Below are positions 28,268-37,314 of a stretch of DNA of 64,000 nt, piece by piece (the stretch's first letter is position 1; each line of letters begins with the position of its first letter). The stretch lies in assembly GCA_947304185.1 (NCBI GenBank), contig CAMZAM010000001.1:1-64000 (forward strand). Direction: 5' to 3'. The notes beneath the pieces are model-generated. The model searched no databases, had not been told where the DNA came from, and worked only from the letters and a program-made list of their open reading frames with translations. The position numbers and the translations under genes were made by a program. Source of the stretch: an uncultured Bacteroidales bacterium (lineage in GTDB: Bacteria; Bacteroidota; Bacteroidia; Bacteroidales; F082).

Positions 28268-30199
28268 TTATTCAACGTTTTGCAGTCGTTTCTTATAGAT
28301 ATAATTGAACGATTGGAAGTTCGATTCACCGTAATTCTTCATCTTCTCCACTACCTCCGGCTTCTCTTCAGCATAGTTTTTCATGTCAAAGTCTTGATAA
28401 TGATAAAGTTGCGGAGGTTTATTCTTACTTCCGATGAAATACCAGTCGTCGTCAAAAACGCAATATTCGGTATCGCCGCTCGAGAACACCATCGGTCGTT
28501 TTTCCTGTAACAGATTGATACCCATAGTGTTATTCACATAAGAGATATCAAGCATATCCATCACAGTCGGATAGATATCGACCTGCGACACGAAGTTGCT
28601 GTTGATTTCAGGCTCGAGCATCGACGGCGCGTAAAACACCAGCGGGATGTGGAAATAGCTCACCGGAGGGATGTACGACTTGACGTAGTCCTTGCCGTGG
28701 TCACCCACCAACACGAAGACGGTATTGTCGAACCATTCAGATTTTGCTGCTGTTTCGAAGAAATGCTGCAGCGACCAGTCGGCGTATTCTACCACCGCAT
28801 CTTTGTCATTCTTAAAATGACTTTTAAACGATTCTGGGATGATATACGGCTGATGGTTGCTCACCGTCATGATGGCTCCGAAGAACGGCTTTTCGCAGTT
28901 ATCGAAGGTCTTCGCGGCGTATTGCAGCAGGTAGTCGTCGCACACACCCCAGTTCGACTTCTCGGCATTCGGATCGTAGTCGGGATACGAATAGATGCGG
29001 TCGATGTTGTTTTTGTTCAAAAACACGTCGAGTTTCTCCCATGTGGCCTCGTGTGAGAGGAAGAACATGGTGTGATATCCGTTGTCTTTCAACGTCTTAG
29101 GCATGCTGTTATATGTCAGCACGGGGTCTGTCTTCACAGGGTTGAACTGATACGTCGGGTCGTCGTTGAAGGTGTTGGCATAGCCACAAAGCGACGAGAA
29201 GATGCCGCTGATGGTATGTTTTCCGGCCGAGAAGCAGTTTTCGAAATACAGACTCTGATTGACGAGGCTGTCGAGGAAAGGCGTAAGTCGTTGATAATGA
29301 CCGTTGCGCGTCAGCAGGTCGGCACTCATGCTCTCCATGAGGATGAGGACGACGTTACAGTTATTTGGCTCAGTTTCAGCAATAAAACGTCTTGAAAGCG
29401 GATTCTGAAACTCGCTATCGTCTTGAATATCAAGATATTTACGCATGTTGGCTATTGCCAGTTCATCGTCCATCAGGGTGACGTCGGTAAGGTAACTCGT
29501 TATGAATGTGTAAGTCGGGTTATGTCCCATCTGGTTGAGGAACGAATTCTCGCAGTAGAACGAGTCGTAGACGCTTATCGGTCGCTCGCGGGTGACGTAG
29601 CCGCGCATCCCGAAAAAAATAAGCACCAGCATAATGAGAGTCGTGATGCTCTTTTTGATGTAATATTTTGATTCCCAGCCAGTTGAGTCTCTGATAATCT
29701 TTTTGCTTATGTAATAGATGCCTATGATCACCAGCACCAACGGGATGAAGAAGAGCCATAGGCTCGGGTCACCGAGGATCATGTTGGTGACATCTTTGAT
29801 GCCGTTTTCGCCTTTAAACCAGTCCATCGCCGTGAGGTTGATATGGTCGGCGAACTGGTTATAATAAGGGATATCGGAGACACAGGCGAAGGTGATTATC
29901 GACAGCAGAACTGTCATCACGACGGTCATAATCTTCTCAAAAACTACGTTTTTACGTCCGATGAAGTCGAAAATCGTAAAGATGATGAATGGCAATGCCA
30001 AGACATAACTCGACGTCACCGTGTCGAAGTGCAATCCTACGAAAAAGCCTTTGATTATTGTGAGAAGCGGCATCCCAGCGATCTCGTCAAGATGACAAAA
30101 CATCAAGCCGAGGCGGTAGAGAAATGATATCACGACAATGACAAGATAAAACTTCAGTGTTATCTTGACGCTCACCGGGATATTGAATTTTCTCGACAT
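28268..30199 (-). CDS. Sulfatase/LtaS-like membrane phosphotransferase
   Basis: A 643-residue protein: five N-terminal membrane helices (residues ~10-190) followed by an alkaline-phosphatase-fold domain. Visible active-site blocks are LMESMSADLL (metal Glu), AGKHTISGIF (candidate Thr nucleophile), SNHQPYI and VGDHGKDY (metal Asp-His). This is the layout of LtaS, EptA and related enzymes that move phosphoglycerol or phosphoethanolamine to glycans or lipid. With the two glycosyltransferases it probably decorates the envelope. The ATG at 30199 leaves the promoter at 30214-30245 free. Confidence 0.84.
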   Translation of the reverse strand: MSRKFNIPVSVKITLKFYLVIVVISFLYRLGLMFCHLDEIAGMPLLTIIKGFFVGLHFDTVTSSYVLALPFIIFTIFDFIGRKNVVFEKIMTVVMTVLLSIITFACVSDIPYYNQFADHINLTAMDWFKGENGIKDVTNMILGDPSLWLFFIPLVLVIIGIYYISKKIIRDSTGWESKYYIKKSITTLIMLVLIFFGMRGYVTRERPISVYDSFYCENSFLNQMGHNPTYTFITSYLTDVTLMDDELAIANMRKYLDIQDDSEFQNPLSRRFIAETEPNNCNVVLILMESMSADLLTRNGHYQRLTPFLDSLVNQSLYFENCFSAGKHTISGIFSSLCGYANTFNDDPTYQFNPVKTDPVLTYNSMPKTLKDNGYHTMFFLSHEATWEKLDVFLNKNNIDRIYSYPDYDPNAEKSNWGVCDDYLLQYAAKTFDNCEKPFFGAIMTVSNHQPYIIPESFKSHFKNDKDAVVEYADWSLQHFFETAAKSEWFDNTVFVLVGDHGKDYVKSYIPPVSYFHIPLVFYAPSMLEPEINSNFVSQVDIYPTVMDMLDISYVNNTMGINLLQEKRPMVFSSGDTEYCVFDDDWYFIGSKNKPPQLYHYQDFDMKNYAEEKPEVVEKMKNYGESNFQSFNYIYKKRLQNVE

Positions 30200-30213
30200 C
30201 GCACAAATTTTTG

Positions 30214-30245
30214 CAAAGGTAGTAAAAAATTTTTGCAAACGCAAA
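30214..30245 (-). promoter_or_regulatory. Promoter for the envelope-glycan operon
   Basis: Read on the minus strand: TTTG (30242-30245), a 20-base spacer, then TACCTTTG (30214-30221). Both elements fit the Bacteroidetes consensus. Confidence 0.65.
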
Positions 30246-30270
30246 AATTTTTTAATGTGGGCTCCTTACA

Positions 30271-30402
30271 GTCGCAATGTGATACTCGCTTCGCTCGTAA
30301 TGTGATTGCCTCTGGCAAATGTGCGCGAAGCGCGCCACATCCCCGAACGTAGTGAGGGCACATTTCACGAAGTGAAGCACATTGCGAGCATAGCGAGCAT
30401 CA
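30271..30402. repeat. Complex palindromic repeat (CACATTGCGAGC type)
   Basis: A run of partly overlapping inverted repeats: CGCTTCGCTCG, GTGCGCGAAGCGCGCCAC, CACGAAGTG and GCGAGCATAGCGAGC. It ends 3 bases before the stop codon of thpR. A different family from the GTCATTTCGA repeats. Confidence 0.65.
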
Positions 30403-30404
30403 AA

Positions 30405-30971
30405 TTATTTAAGGAACCATTTCTTTACCACCTTGTAAACTGCTCCTTCGGGTCGGAGGATGCTTTGGAAGAGGATGATCTCGTTCACTTCCTGGTGTAT
30501 GTACGATTTCTGTTCGATAGCCTGCACCACCTTCTGGAAATACTGCTTCTCACAGAGATCTTTGATGCGTCCGAGGGTGAGATGCGGCACGAAATTCTGA
30601 CGGTCGCGGAGATATCCGATGTTATCGAAGGCTGTCAGCACCTTTTCTTCAAGGCTCAACAGCTCTTCAGGTGTCTGTTGCATGCCGAGCCACAGCACTC
30701 GCGGAGCATAACGTGCTCCGAAGATGCCAGTGCGATTGAAGTCGATGGTGAAACTCTTTTGATTTTCAAGCACTTCAGTGACGGCATCGATAATCTTCGA
30801 CTCGTCCTGCGGCGGCGTCTCACCAATGAATTTCAGGGTTAGATGTATGTTAGTGGGCTTCACCCAGTTGATCATCTTCTCGTGCGACAGACGCCGCCGC
30901 AGGTCGTCGACCAACGGTGCAAAGCCGTTGTTTTCAGTTTGAATCGGGATTGCTAAAAATAATCGTTTCAT
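30405..30971 (-). CDS. thpR: RNA 2',3'-cyclic phosphodiesterase
   Basis: A 188-residue 2H phosphoesterase. The two HxTx motifs are both HLTL (residues ~43-46 and ~130-133). It starts MKRLFLAIPI as the family does and has typical length. It hydrolyses 2',3'-cyclic phosphate ends of RNA; the physiological role in bacteria is unclear. It lies between two repeat elements and seems to be a single-gene unit. Confidence 0.92.
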   Translation of the reverse strand: MKRLFLAIPIQTENNGFAPLVDDLRRRLSHEKMINWVKPTNIHLTLKFIGETPPQDESKIIDAVTEVLENQKSFTIDFNRTGIFGARYAPRVLWLGMQQTPEELLSLEEKVLTAFDNIGYLRDRQNFVPHLTLGRIKDLCEKQYFQKVVQAIEQKSYIHQEVNEIILFQSILRPEGAVYKVVKKWFLK

Positions 30972-30983
30972 ATTACATCAATT

Positions 30984-31072
30984 CGTCATTTCGAGCGAAA
31001 CGGAGTGGAGTCGAGAAATCTCATTTACAGGAGATTTCTCCGCTCCGCCTATCGGCTCCGGTCGAAATGACG
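30984..31072. repeat. GTCATTTCGA palindromic repeat, copy 3
   Basis: It begins CGTCATTTCGAGCGAAACGG and ends GTCGAAATGACG, with inner arms GAGAAATCTC/GGAGATTTCTC around a short centre. It fills the gap between sdaA and thpR. Confidence 0.9.
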
Positions 31073-31082
31073 ATGTTGGTTA

Positions 31083-32291
31083 TTATTCCATTTGTTTGTA
31101 ATCTTCAGCCAGGCCGCCTTCTGACGTCTCTCTGTAGAGATAAGGAATATCACGACCAGTCTTATTCATGGTAGCTACGACTTTGTCGAACGACACCCTA
31201 TGTCTGCCGTCGGTGAATGTCGAGTAGATATTGGCATCGAGGGCTCTTGCTGCCGCGAAGGCGTTACGTTCGATGCACGGGATCTGGACGAGACCGCATA
31301 CAGGGTCGCAGGTCATTCCAAGATGATGTTCGAGGGCCATCTCGCAGGCATATTCTATCTGTGCCACGCTGCCACCGAAGAGCTGACATGCCGCTCCAGC
31401 AGCCATAGCACAAGCTACTCCTACCTCACCTTGACAGCCGACCTCAGCACCCGAGATCGAAGCGTTGGTTTTCACGATATTGCCTATCAAACCAGCGGTT
31501 ATCAAGGCACGATAGATGCGCACGTCGTCGAATTCGTAACTCTTGTGGAGATGATACAACGCTGCAGGTAGCACGCCACATGAGCCACAGGTAGGCGCCG
31601 TGACGATGAGACCGCCCGAGGCGTTTTCTTCGGAAACGGCGAGGGCGTAGGAGAACACCAGTCCACGACTGCGCAAGGTGTGCTGGTATCCCATCGCCTT
31701 GATGTGGTATTGAGCGGCCTTACGCGGCAGGTTAAGCGGCCCGGGCAGTCGTCCCTCGGTACGGAGACCACGCTCTACAGCCTCTTTCATGGTATTCCAA
31801 ACTTCTTTTATATGCGGAATCAGAGTCTTATCATTCTCAGTCTCAAGCACATATTCCCAATAAGTCTTGCCGGTCTCCTCGCACCATCTCATGATGTCGG
31901 TCATCTTCGTCAGCGGATAGATGTCGGGGATGTTGGATGGCTTACCTTCCTCTTCGAGGGCACCGCCGCCCACGCTGTATACCGTCCATTCCTCAAGAAC
32001 CTTACCATCTTTATCTAAAGCACTGAATGTCATGCCGTTAGGATGATATGGCAAGAAAATCTTCGGTTGCCATACGATATTCACCTTGGCATGAGGCTCA
32101 AGCACCTCGTTGATGGCGACGTCGGTGAAGTGTCCTTTGCCAGTGGCGGCGAGGCTTCCGTAAAGCGTGACCTCAAACGAGGCGGCATCGCGATGATGCT
32201 CAAGGAACTGCTCAGCGGCAAAACGAGGAGCCATAGTGTGACTTGAAGATGGACCGTGGCCTATTCTGTAAATTTCTTTAATTGTTTGCAT
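31083..32291 (-). CDS. sdaA: L-serine ammonia-lyase (iron-sulfur type, single chain)
   Basis: A 402-residue enzyme converting L-serine to pyruvate and ammonia. The N-terminal beta-domain begins IGHGPSSSHTMAP. The catalytic alpha-domain has the cysteine segments TCGSCGVLPA, GCQGEVGVA and CDPVCGLVQIPC expected to hold the oxygen-sensitive [4Fe-4S] cluster. Length matches single-chain bacterial forms. It suits an amino-acid-using anaerobe. Confidence 0.95.
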   Translation of the reverse strand: MQTIKEIYRIGHGPSSSHTMAPRFAAEQFLEHHRDAASFEVTLYGSLAATGKGHFTDVAINEVLEPHAKVNIVWQPKIFLPYHPNGMTFSALDKDGKVLEEWTVYSVGGGALEEEGKPSNIPDIYPLTKMTDIMRWCEETGKTYWEYVLETENDKTLIPHIKEVWNTMKEAVERGLRTEGRLPGPLNLPRKAAQYHIKAMGYQHTLRSRGLVFSYALAVSEENASGGLIVTAPTCGSCGVLPAALYHLHKSYEFDDVRIYRALITAGLIGNIVKTNASISGAEVGCQGEVGVACAMAAGAACQLFGGSVAQIEYACEMALEHHLGMTCDPVCGLVQIPCIERNAFAAARALDANIYSTFTDGRHRVSFDKVVATMNKTGRDIPYLYRETSEGGLAEDYKQME

Positions 32292-32311
32292 AACTCATAT
32301 TCATTTGTCCT

Positions 32312-32427
32312 CGTCATTTCGACTGAAGCGTAGCGGAATGGAGAAATCCTCTATAGTAATAAGCTTGTTCGGATGGAGGATTTCTCGACTGCCATCTCAC
32401 TGCGTTCGATGTTCGCTCGAAATGACG
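32312..32427. repeat. GTCATTTCGA palindromic repeat, copy 4 (overlaps the ABC gene end)
   Basis: It begins CGTCATTTCGACTGAAGCG and ends GCTCGAAATGACG. Its right arm, read on the minus strand, encodes the final residues SVISSEHRTQ of the ABC ATPase and its stop codon. Confidence 0.9.
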
Positions 32428-34127
32428 GAAGGAATTGCATTAATCAATTTTTTAGTATAGTCATTTTGAGGTCTATTAAAGATCTCATCGGCATCGCCAA
32501 GTTCGACAGGCTTTCCGTTGTACATCACGAGGATGCGGTCAGACATGAAACGGACGACGCTAAGGTCATGAGAGATAAAGACATACGTGAATCCGAAGTC
32601 TTTTTTCAGTCGGTTGAGGAGGTTCAAAACCTGAGCCTGCACCGACACGTCGAGAGCCGACACCGACTCATCGCAGATTATCAGCTTCGGATGTACCGCC
32701 AATGCTCTCGCGATGCAGATACGCTGTCGCTGACCGCCCGAGAACTCATGCGGATAACGCTGATAATGCTCAGGTTCGAGGCCGACTTCGGTGAGCAGCT
32801 CGCACACCTTGTCGCGACGTTTTTTGGCGTCAGGTTCGAGGCCGTGCACCAACATCGGCTCCGCTATCGCGTCGCCGATGCGCATCTTCGGGTTTAACGA
32901 CGAATATGGGTCTTGGAAGACAATCTGCGCCTGTCGACGATATTCCCGTAAGTCGTTGCCGCTCAGCGACATAACATCTTTACCTTCAAACAAAATCTTA
33001 CCTTCAGAAGGCTCCACCAGACGTAATATCGAACGTCCGAGGGTGGTCTTTCCGCAACCCGACTCACCGACCAGACCGAGTGTCTCGCCCGGATAAACGT
33101 CCAGACTCACGTCATCGACGGCTTTCACATGGTCGTAAACACGGTTGAAAAGACCTTTTTTCAGCGGAAACCATGTCTTCAGGTGCTCCACCTTCAAAAG
33201 TGGCTCGTGACTGTATATTTCTTTCAGATGAGATTCTCTTTCTTCTTGAGTAACAATAAGTTGCGACTTAAAATCAGCATCATCGCTCCAGGTGCCGTCG
33301 AGGAACTCCTTCACTATCGGGAGACGTTTCAGGCGGAAGTCCATAGGCGGACGGCATGCCAGCAGTCCTTTTGTGTAAGGATCTTTCGGATTATTCAGTA
33401 TTTCCCGGGCTTCGCCATATTCGACGATGTTGCCGTTGTGCATCACCGCGATGTAATCGGACACTTCGGAGACGACGCCGAGGTCGTGCGAGATGAATAT
33501 CATCGAGAGGTTATCGCTTTTTTGCAGTTCTTGCAACAACTTCAGGATCTCTTTCTGGACGGTGACATCAAGGGCTGTTGTTGGCTCGTCGGCTATCAGA
33601 AGCTCGGGGTTGCAAGCCAGTGCCATGGCAATCATCACACGCTGTTTCTGTCCGCCAGAGAGCTCATGAGGATAGCTCTTGTAGATGGCTTCGGGGCGTG
33701 GGAGCATCACTTTTTTGAAGAGGGATATGACGCGTTGTTTGGCCGCATCTTCGGTGACATCTTCATGAGCCAAAATCGCTTCTGTGACCTGATAGCCGCA
33801 CTGGAACACGGGGTTCAGCGACGTCATCGGTTCCTGGAATATCATGGCGATACGCTTGCCGCGGATGTCGTGCATCTCGTTTTCCGAAAGATGTAATATA
33901 TCTTTTCCGTCGAGGGTGATTTCGTCGGCGGTTATACGCGACTGCTTCTCGTTCAGGAGACGCATCACTGCGAGGTTGCTCACCGATTTTCCCGACCCTG
34001 ATTCACCAACGATTCCAAGCGTCTTCCCTTTCGGCACCTCAAAACTGACACCATGCACCGCCTCGTTCCATTCGCCATCGCGAAGGAAACTCACTTTCAG
34101 GTTCTTTATTTGAAGCAGTGTACTCAT
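32397..34127 (-). CDS. Fused dipeptide/oligopeptide ABC transporter ATPase (DppD-DppF type)
   Basis: A 576-residue protein with two complete ABC ATPase domains. The first (~1-270) has Walker A GESGSGKS and signature LSGGQKQR; the second (~305-560) has GESGCGKT and FSGGQRQR. Between them is the CKP-like peptide-transporter linker (DPYTKGLLACRP). It would power uptake of peptides or nickel together with permease subunits that are not in this window. The start at 34127 (MSTLLQIKNL) is the family start. The last ~10 residues come from repeat copy 4. Confidence 0.92.
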   Translation of the reverse strand: MSTLLQIKNLKVSFLRDGEWNEAVHGVSFEVPKGKTLGIVGESGSGKSVSNLAVMRLLNEKQSRITADEITLDGKDILHLSENEMHDIRGKRIAMIFQEPMTSLNPVFQCGYQVTEAILAHEDVTEDAAKQRVISLFKKVMLPRPEAIYKSYPHELSGGQKQRVMIAMALACNPELLIADEPTTALDVTVQKEILKLLQELQKSDNLSMIFISHDLGVVSEVSDYIAVMHNGNIVEYGEAREILNNPKDPYTKGLLACRPPMDFRLKRLPIVKEFLDGTWSDDADFKSQLIVTQEERESHLKEIYSHEPLLKVEHLKTWFPLKKGLFNRVYDHVKAVDDVSLDVYPGETLGLVGESGCGKTTLGRSILRLVEPSEGKILFEGKDVMSLSGNDLREYRRQAQIVFQDPYSSLNPKMRIGDAIAEPMLVHGLEPDAKKRRDKVCELLTEVGLEPEHYQRYPHEFSGGQRQRICIARALAVHPKLIICDESVSALDVSVQAQVLNLLNRLKKDFGFTYVFISHDLSVVRFMSDRILVMYNGKPVELGDADEIFNRPQNDYTKKLINAIPSVISSEHRTQ

Positions 34128-34130
34128 AAC

Positions 34131-34518
34131 CGTCATTTCGAGCGTAACGAAGTGGAGTCGAGAAATCTCCCTCAATCAATGCCGTTACTTATCTCATCAA
34201 TATTGATAATTTCTGTGTCATTAACCAAATTAATCCAATTTGGATTCTTTATATTGATCAAGTCTTCTTTCTTTTTTCTATTCCATTTTTCATAATAAAC
34301 ACAATTCTCACAATTATACTTATCTGTAAAAGATCCTTTTATTTCATGATTCTTATGTTCATATACTCTTCTGATTAAATCATTTGTTACACCAATGTAT
34401 AAAACATTTTTGTGATTGTTTGTCATTATGTATATGTAACTTTCATTCATATTCTCTCACTATTTGAAGGAGATTTCTCCACTTCGCTACATTTCATTTC
34501 GCTTCGGTCGAAATGACG
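34131..34518. mobile_element. GTCATTTCGA palindromic element carrying a GIY-YIG gene (copy 5)
   Basis: The left arm 34131-34170 (CGTCATTTCGAGCGTAACGA to GAGAAATCTCC) and the right arm 34469-34518 (GGAGATTTCTCC to GTCGAAATGACG) are inverted copies of the same family as the empty palindromes. Between them, where other copies have only 10-35 bases, lies a complete GIY-YIG ORF. The 388-bp unit fits between the ABC start (34127) and the last base of the YfcC gene (34519). I read it as the gene-carrying form of the repeat; mobility is inferred. Confidence 0.65.
34172..34450 (-). CDS. Stand-alone GIY-YIG nuclease domain protein
   Basis: A 92-residue single-domain GIY-YIG protein. The GIY element is YIYIMTN and the YIG element VLYIGVTNDLIRRV, with the conserved Arg and then Glu (YYEKW) of the active site. 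Its size matches the many small GIY-YIG (PF01541) proteins of Bacteroidetes, whose role is unknown. The gene is much more AT-rich than its neighbours, and its stop codon abuts the left arm of the surrounding palindrome. Confidence 0.88.
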   Translation of the reverse strand: MNESYIYIMTNNHKNVLYIGVTNDLIRRVYEHKNHEIKGSFTDKYNCENCVYYEKWNRKKKEDLINIKNPNWINLVNDTEIINIDEISNGID

Positions 34519-36105
34519 TCAGAACCCCTCAAGTGTCATTAAAACCGTTGGAATCAACAATATTCCACCTAAAATTATCAGCATCAAGATGAATTTCCAC
34601 ACCCATTTTACCCATTTCTGGTACGGAATCTTCGCCACGCCGAGGGCTCCGATCAACACTCCGGATGTTGGAGTTATCATGTTGGTGAAGCCGTCGCCGA
34701 ATTGGAACGCCATCACGGTGGCTTGTCGGCACACCCCGATGAGGTCGCTGAACGGCGCCATGATCGGCATCGTTATCGCCGCCTTGGCCGATCCCGACGG
34801 TATGATGATGTTGATAAGTGTCTGAATGCCATACATTATCTCCACCGACGCCACCTTGCCGAAGTCGGACATCGATTTCGAAAGTCCGTATAAGATAGTG
34901 TCAATGATGCCGCCATTCTGCAGTATTATCACGATGCCGCCGGCAAGTCCGACGACCACCGCAGCAGACAGTATGTCGCTCATCCCTTCGATGAAAAGCC
35001 TTGCTATGTCGCTGGCGCTCTTGCCGATAGCGATGCCGCTGCAGATGCCCATGGCAAGGAACAGCGATGCGATCTCCATCACATACCAGCCATAGCCCAT
35101 CACACCCACAATGAGGTAGATGATGGTGTAAAGCAGAAGCAGCAAGATGAAGTTATGCACTGTTTTTCTTAACGAAAGTGCGCCTAAAAAGGCAAAAATA
35201 CCAGTCAAAATAGGGATTATCGGCATCACGAAGGCGCTTGAGCCTATGACAAGGGTCGTTTTAGGGTTCAGATACGAGAAAATGACCATCGCGACAAGCA
35301 GGAAAGCATACACAAACCATGCCGATTTCGGGACATAATGCTCAAACTCCTGTCCTTGCGCCTCGGTGTGCTGTCGCCAGTAATTATCATCGTCGTACAT
35401 GATTGAACTCGTAGGATTTTTCTTCACCTTATGGGCGTAATGCAGCACGAAAGCGATGCCGAAGATGTTGATAATCACCCAACAGAAGATACGGTAGCCG
35501 ATTCCCGAAAACAGCGGCACGTCGGCGATTCCCTGCGCTATGCCTATCGTGAACGGATTCAATATCGCACCGGCAAAGCCGATATGCGCCGCCACATACA
35601 CCATGCACAATCCCACTATGCTGTCGTAACCCATTGATATTGCGAGCGGTATGATGATTATCACAAAGGCGATACACTCCTCGCTCATCCCGAAGACGGC
35701 GCCGAAGAGGCTAAACAACAGCATGATCAGTACGATGATGATGTTGTCAATGCCTAAAAACCGTATAAACCTATGATTTTCAAGTTGTTGCGTGAATCTC
35801 AGGAAAGAAAAGATTCCCATGTCGATGGCGCGGCTTTTGTTCATGATCCAGAACGCACCGCCAATCATCAGGATGAAGATGATGATTTTCGACTGCTGAA
35901 CGAAGCCGTTGAAAAGCGCCGAAAACACCTGCCATGTCTGAGCCTCCGGATGGAAAACCTCCTGATATTCAGCAGGTAACTCGTCTTCATAATAGAACTG
36001 TCCGTCGACATACATTCCAGGCTTGATAAACCATGTCATGATGGCGGCGACCACTATTATGCAAAAAACGATGACGTAGGTATGCGGTACTTTGCGCTTT
36101 GCCAT
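34519..36105 (-). CDS. YfcC family membrane transporter
   Basis: A 528-residue protein with about 12 membrane helices. HIGFAGAILNPFTIGIAQGIA and the C-terminal IPSGSAKAAITMPIMAPFSDL and PTSGVLIGALGVAKIPY blocks are typical of the YfcC/anaerobic C4-dicarboxylate-carrier-like family, predicted to carry amino acids or carboxylates. The start is set at MAKRKVPHTY (36105); the longer frame reads a repeat fragment and the promoter region. A -7 box lies at 36119-36126. Confidence 0.86.
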   Translation of the reverse strand: MAKRKVPHTYVIVFCIIVVAAIMTWFIKPGMYVDGQFYYEDELPAEYQEVFHPEAQTWQVFSALFNGFVQQSKIIIFILMIGGAFWIMNKSRAIDMGIFSFLRFTQQLENHRFIRFLGIDNIIIVLIMLLFSLFGAVFGMSEECIAFVIIIIPLAISMGYDSIVGLCMVYVAAHIGFAGAILNPFTIGIAQGIADVPLFSGIGYRIFCWVIINIFGIAFVLHYAHKVKKNPTSSIMYDDDNYWRQHTEAQGQEFEHYVPKSAWFVYAFLLVAMVIFSYLNPKTTLVIGSSAFVMPIIPILTGIFAFLGALSLRKTVHNFILLLLLYTIIYLIVGVMGYGWYVMEIASLFLAMGICSGIAIGKSASDIARLFIEGMSDILSAAVVVGLAGGIVIILQNGGIIDTILYGLSKSMSDFGKVASVEIMYGIQTLINIIIPSGSAKAAITMPIMAPFSDLIGVCRQATVMAFQFGDGFTNMITPTSGVLIGALGVAKIPYQKWVKWVWKFILMLIILGGILLIPTVLMTLEGF

Positions 36106-36118
36106 AAAATATTTTTTG

Positions 36119-36126
36119 CAAAGATA
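36119..36126 (-). promoter_or_regulatory. -7 box for the YfcC transporter
   Basis: CAAAGATA on the given strand reads TATCTTTG on the minus strand, 13 bases before the ATG. It supports the start at 36105. Confidence 0.5.
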
Positions 36127-36133
36127 AGATTTT

Positions 36134-36164
36134 TTTGAAAATTGAACCAGATTTTGTATCTTTG
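36134..36164 (+). promoter_or_regulatory. Promoter for class II aldolase
   Basis: TTTG (36134-36137), a 19-base spacer, TATCTTTG (36157-36164): a near-ideal Bacteroidetes promoter. The leader to the ATG at 36260 is ~90 bases and contains a half repeat. Confidence 0.75.
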
Positions 36165-36177
36165 CAGTGAAAATAAT

Positions 36178-36214
36178 GAGATTTCTCCACTCCCTACGGT
36201 CGGTCGAAATGACG
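36178..36214. repeat. GTCATTTCGA palindromic repeat, half copy
   Basis: Only one arm is present, from GAGATTTCTCC to GGTCGAAATGACG. It lies in the 5' leader of the aldolase gene. Confidence 0.8.
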
Positions 36215-36259
36215 GGAGAAAGCAAAGAAATGACAAAATAGGTATTAAATTATATAATT

Positions 36260-37267
36260 ATGGTAAACTACAAGGATTTAGGGCTGGTGAACACCCGTAA
36301 AATGTTCGCTAAGGCTGTTGATGGAGGTTATGCCATCCCGGCTTTCAATTTCAACAATATGGAGCAGATGCAAGCCATCATCATGGCAGCAGTGGAGACG
36401 AAGTCACCTGTCATTCTGCAGATTTCGAAAGGCGCACGTAACTACGCCAACCAAACACTTTTGCGTTACATGGCAGAAGGCGCTGTGGCATACGCCAAAG
36501 AACTCGGCTGCGCTCATCCGGAGATAGTGCTCCACCTCGACCACGGCGACTCATTTGAGCTCTGCAAGAACTGCATCGAGATGGGATTCTCATCAGTGAT
36601 GATTGACGGCTCGGCACTGCCATACGACGAGAACATAGCTCTCACCCGTAAAGTCGTCGACTACGCTCATCAGTACGACGTGACAGTCGAAGGCGAGCTC
36701 GGAGTTTTAGCAGGCGTTGAAGACGAGGTCTCAGCGGAGACAAGCCATTACACCAAACCTGAGGAAGTGGTCGATTTCGTGACCAAGACAGGCGTCGATT
36801 CACTCGCCATCTCCATTGGAACATCACACGGAGCATATAAATTCACTCCTGAACAGTGCACCGTTGACCCAAAGACTGGCCGTTTGGTACCTCCACCGCT
36901 CGCATTCGACGTGCTTGAGGCCATCGAGAAGGAGCTTCCGGGCTTCCCTATCGTGCTTCACGGCTCATCATCGGTGCCACAGGACGACGTCGACATCATC
37001 AACAAATACGGTGGCGCTTTGAAGGCAGCCGTCGGCATTCCGGAGGAACAGCTTCGCAAGGCTGCAAAATCAGCAGTGTGCAAGATCAACATCGACTCCG
37101 ACAGCCGTCTCGCAATGACAGCAGCCATACGCAAGACCCTGGCAGAGAAGCCAGCAGAGTTCGATCCTCGTAAATACCTCGGACCAGCTCGCGACCACAT
37201 GAAAGAGCTTTACGAACATAAGATCATCAACGTGCTCGGAAGCAACGGCAAACTGGAGTTTGTTTAA
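36260..37267 (+). CDS. fba: Class II fructose-bisphosphate aldolase
   Basis: A 335-residue zinc-dependent aldolase of glycolysis/gluconeogenesis. HLDHGDSFE contains the catalytic Asp and the first zinc His; VEGELGVLAG and IGTSHGAYK supply further ligands; VLHGSSSVPQ and the NIDSDSRLAMTAAIR block bind phosphate. It begins MVNYKDLGLVNTRKMF, typical of Bacteroidales enzymes. Length is as expected. The nearest gene downstream is convergent. Confidence 0.95.
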   Translation: MVNYKDLGLVNTRKMFAKAVDGGYAIPAFNFNNMEQMQAIIMAAVETKSPVILQISKGARNYANQTLLRYMAEGAVAYAKELGCAHPEIVLHLDHGDSFELCKNCIEMGFSSVMIDGSALPYDENIALTRKVVDYAHQYDVTVEGELGVLAGVEDEVSAETSHYTKPEEVVDFVTKTGVDSLAISIGTSHGAYKFTPEQCTVDPKTGRLVPPPLAFDVLEAIEKELPGFPIVLHGSSSVPQDDVDIINKYGGALKAAVGIPEEQLRKAAKSAVCKINIDSDSRLAMTAAIRKTLAEKPAEFDPRKYLGPARDHMKELYEHKIINVLGSNGKLEFV

Positions 37268-37314
37268 TACAGTGGAGACAGAAAAGGGATTGAGGCGAAG
37301 AAGGTGAATGTGCT

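Noticed and set aside
36106..36225. N-terminal extension of the YfcC transporter
   Set aside because: It would be encoded by repeat sequence and the promoter region; MAKRKVPHTY fits the family start.
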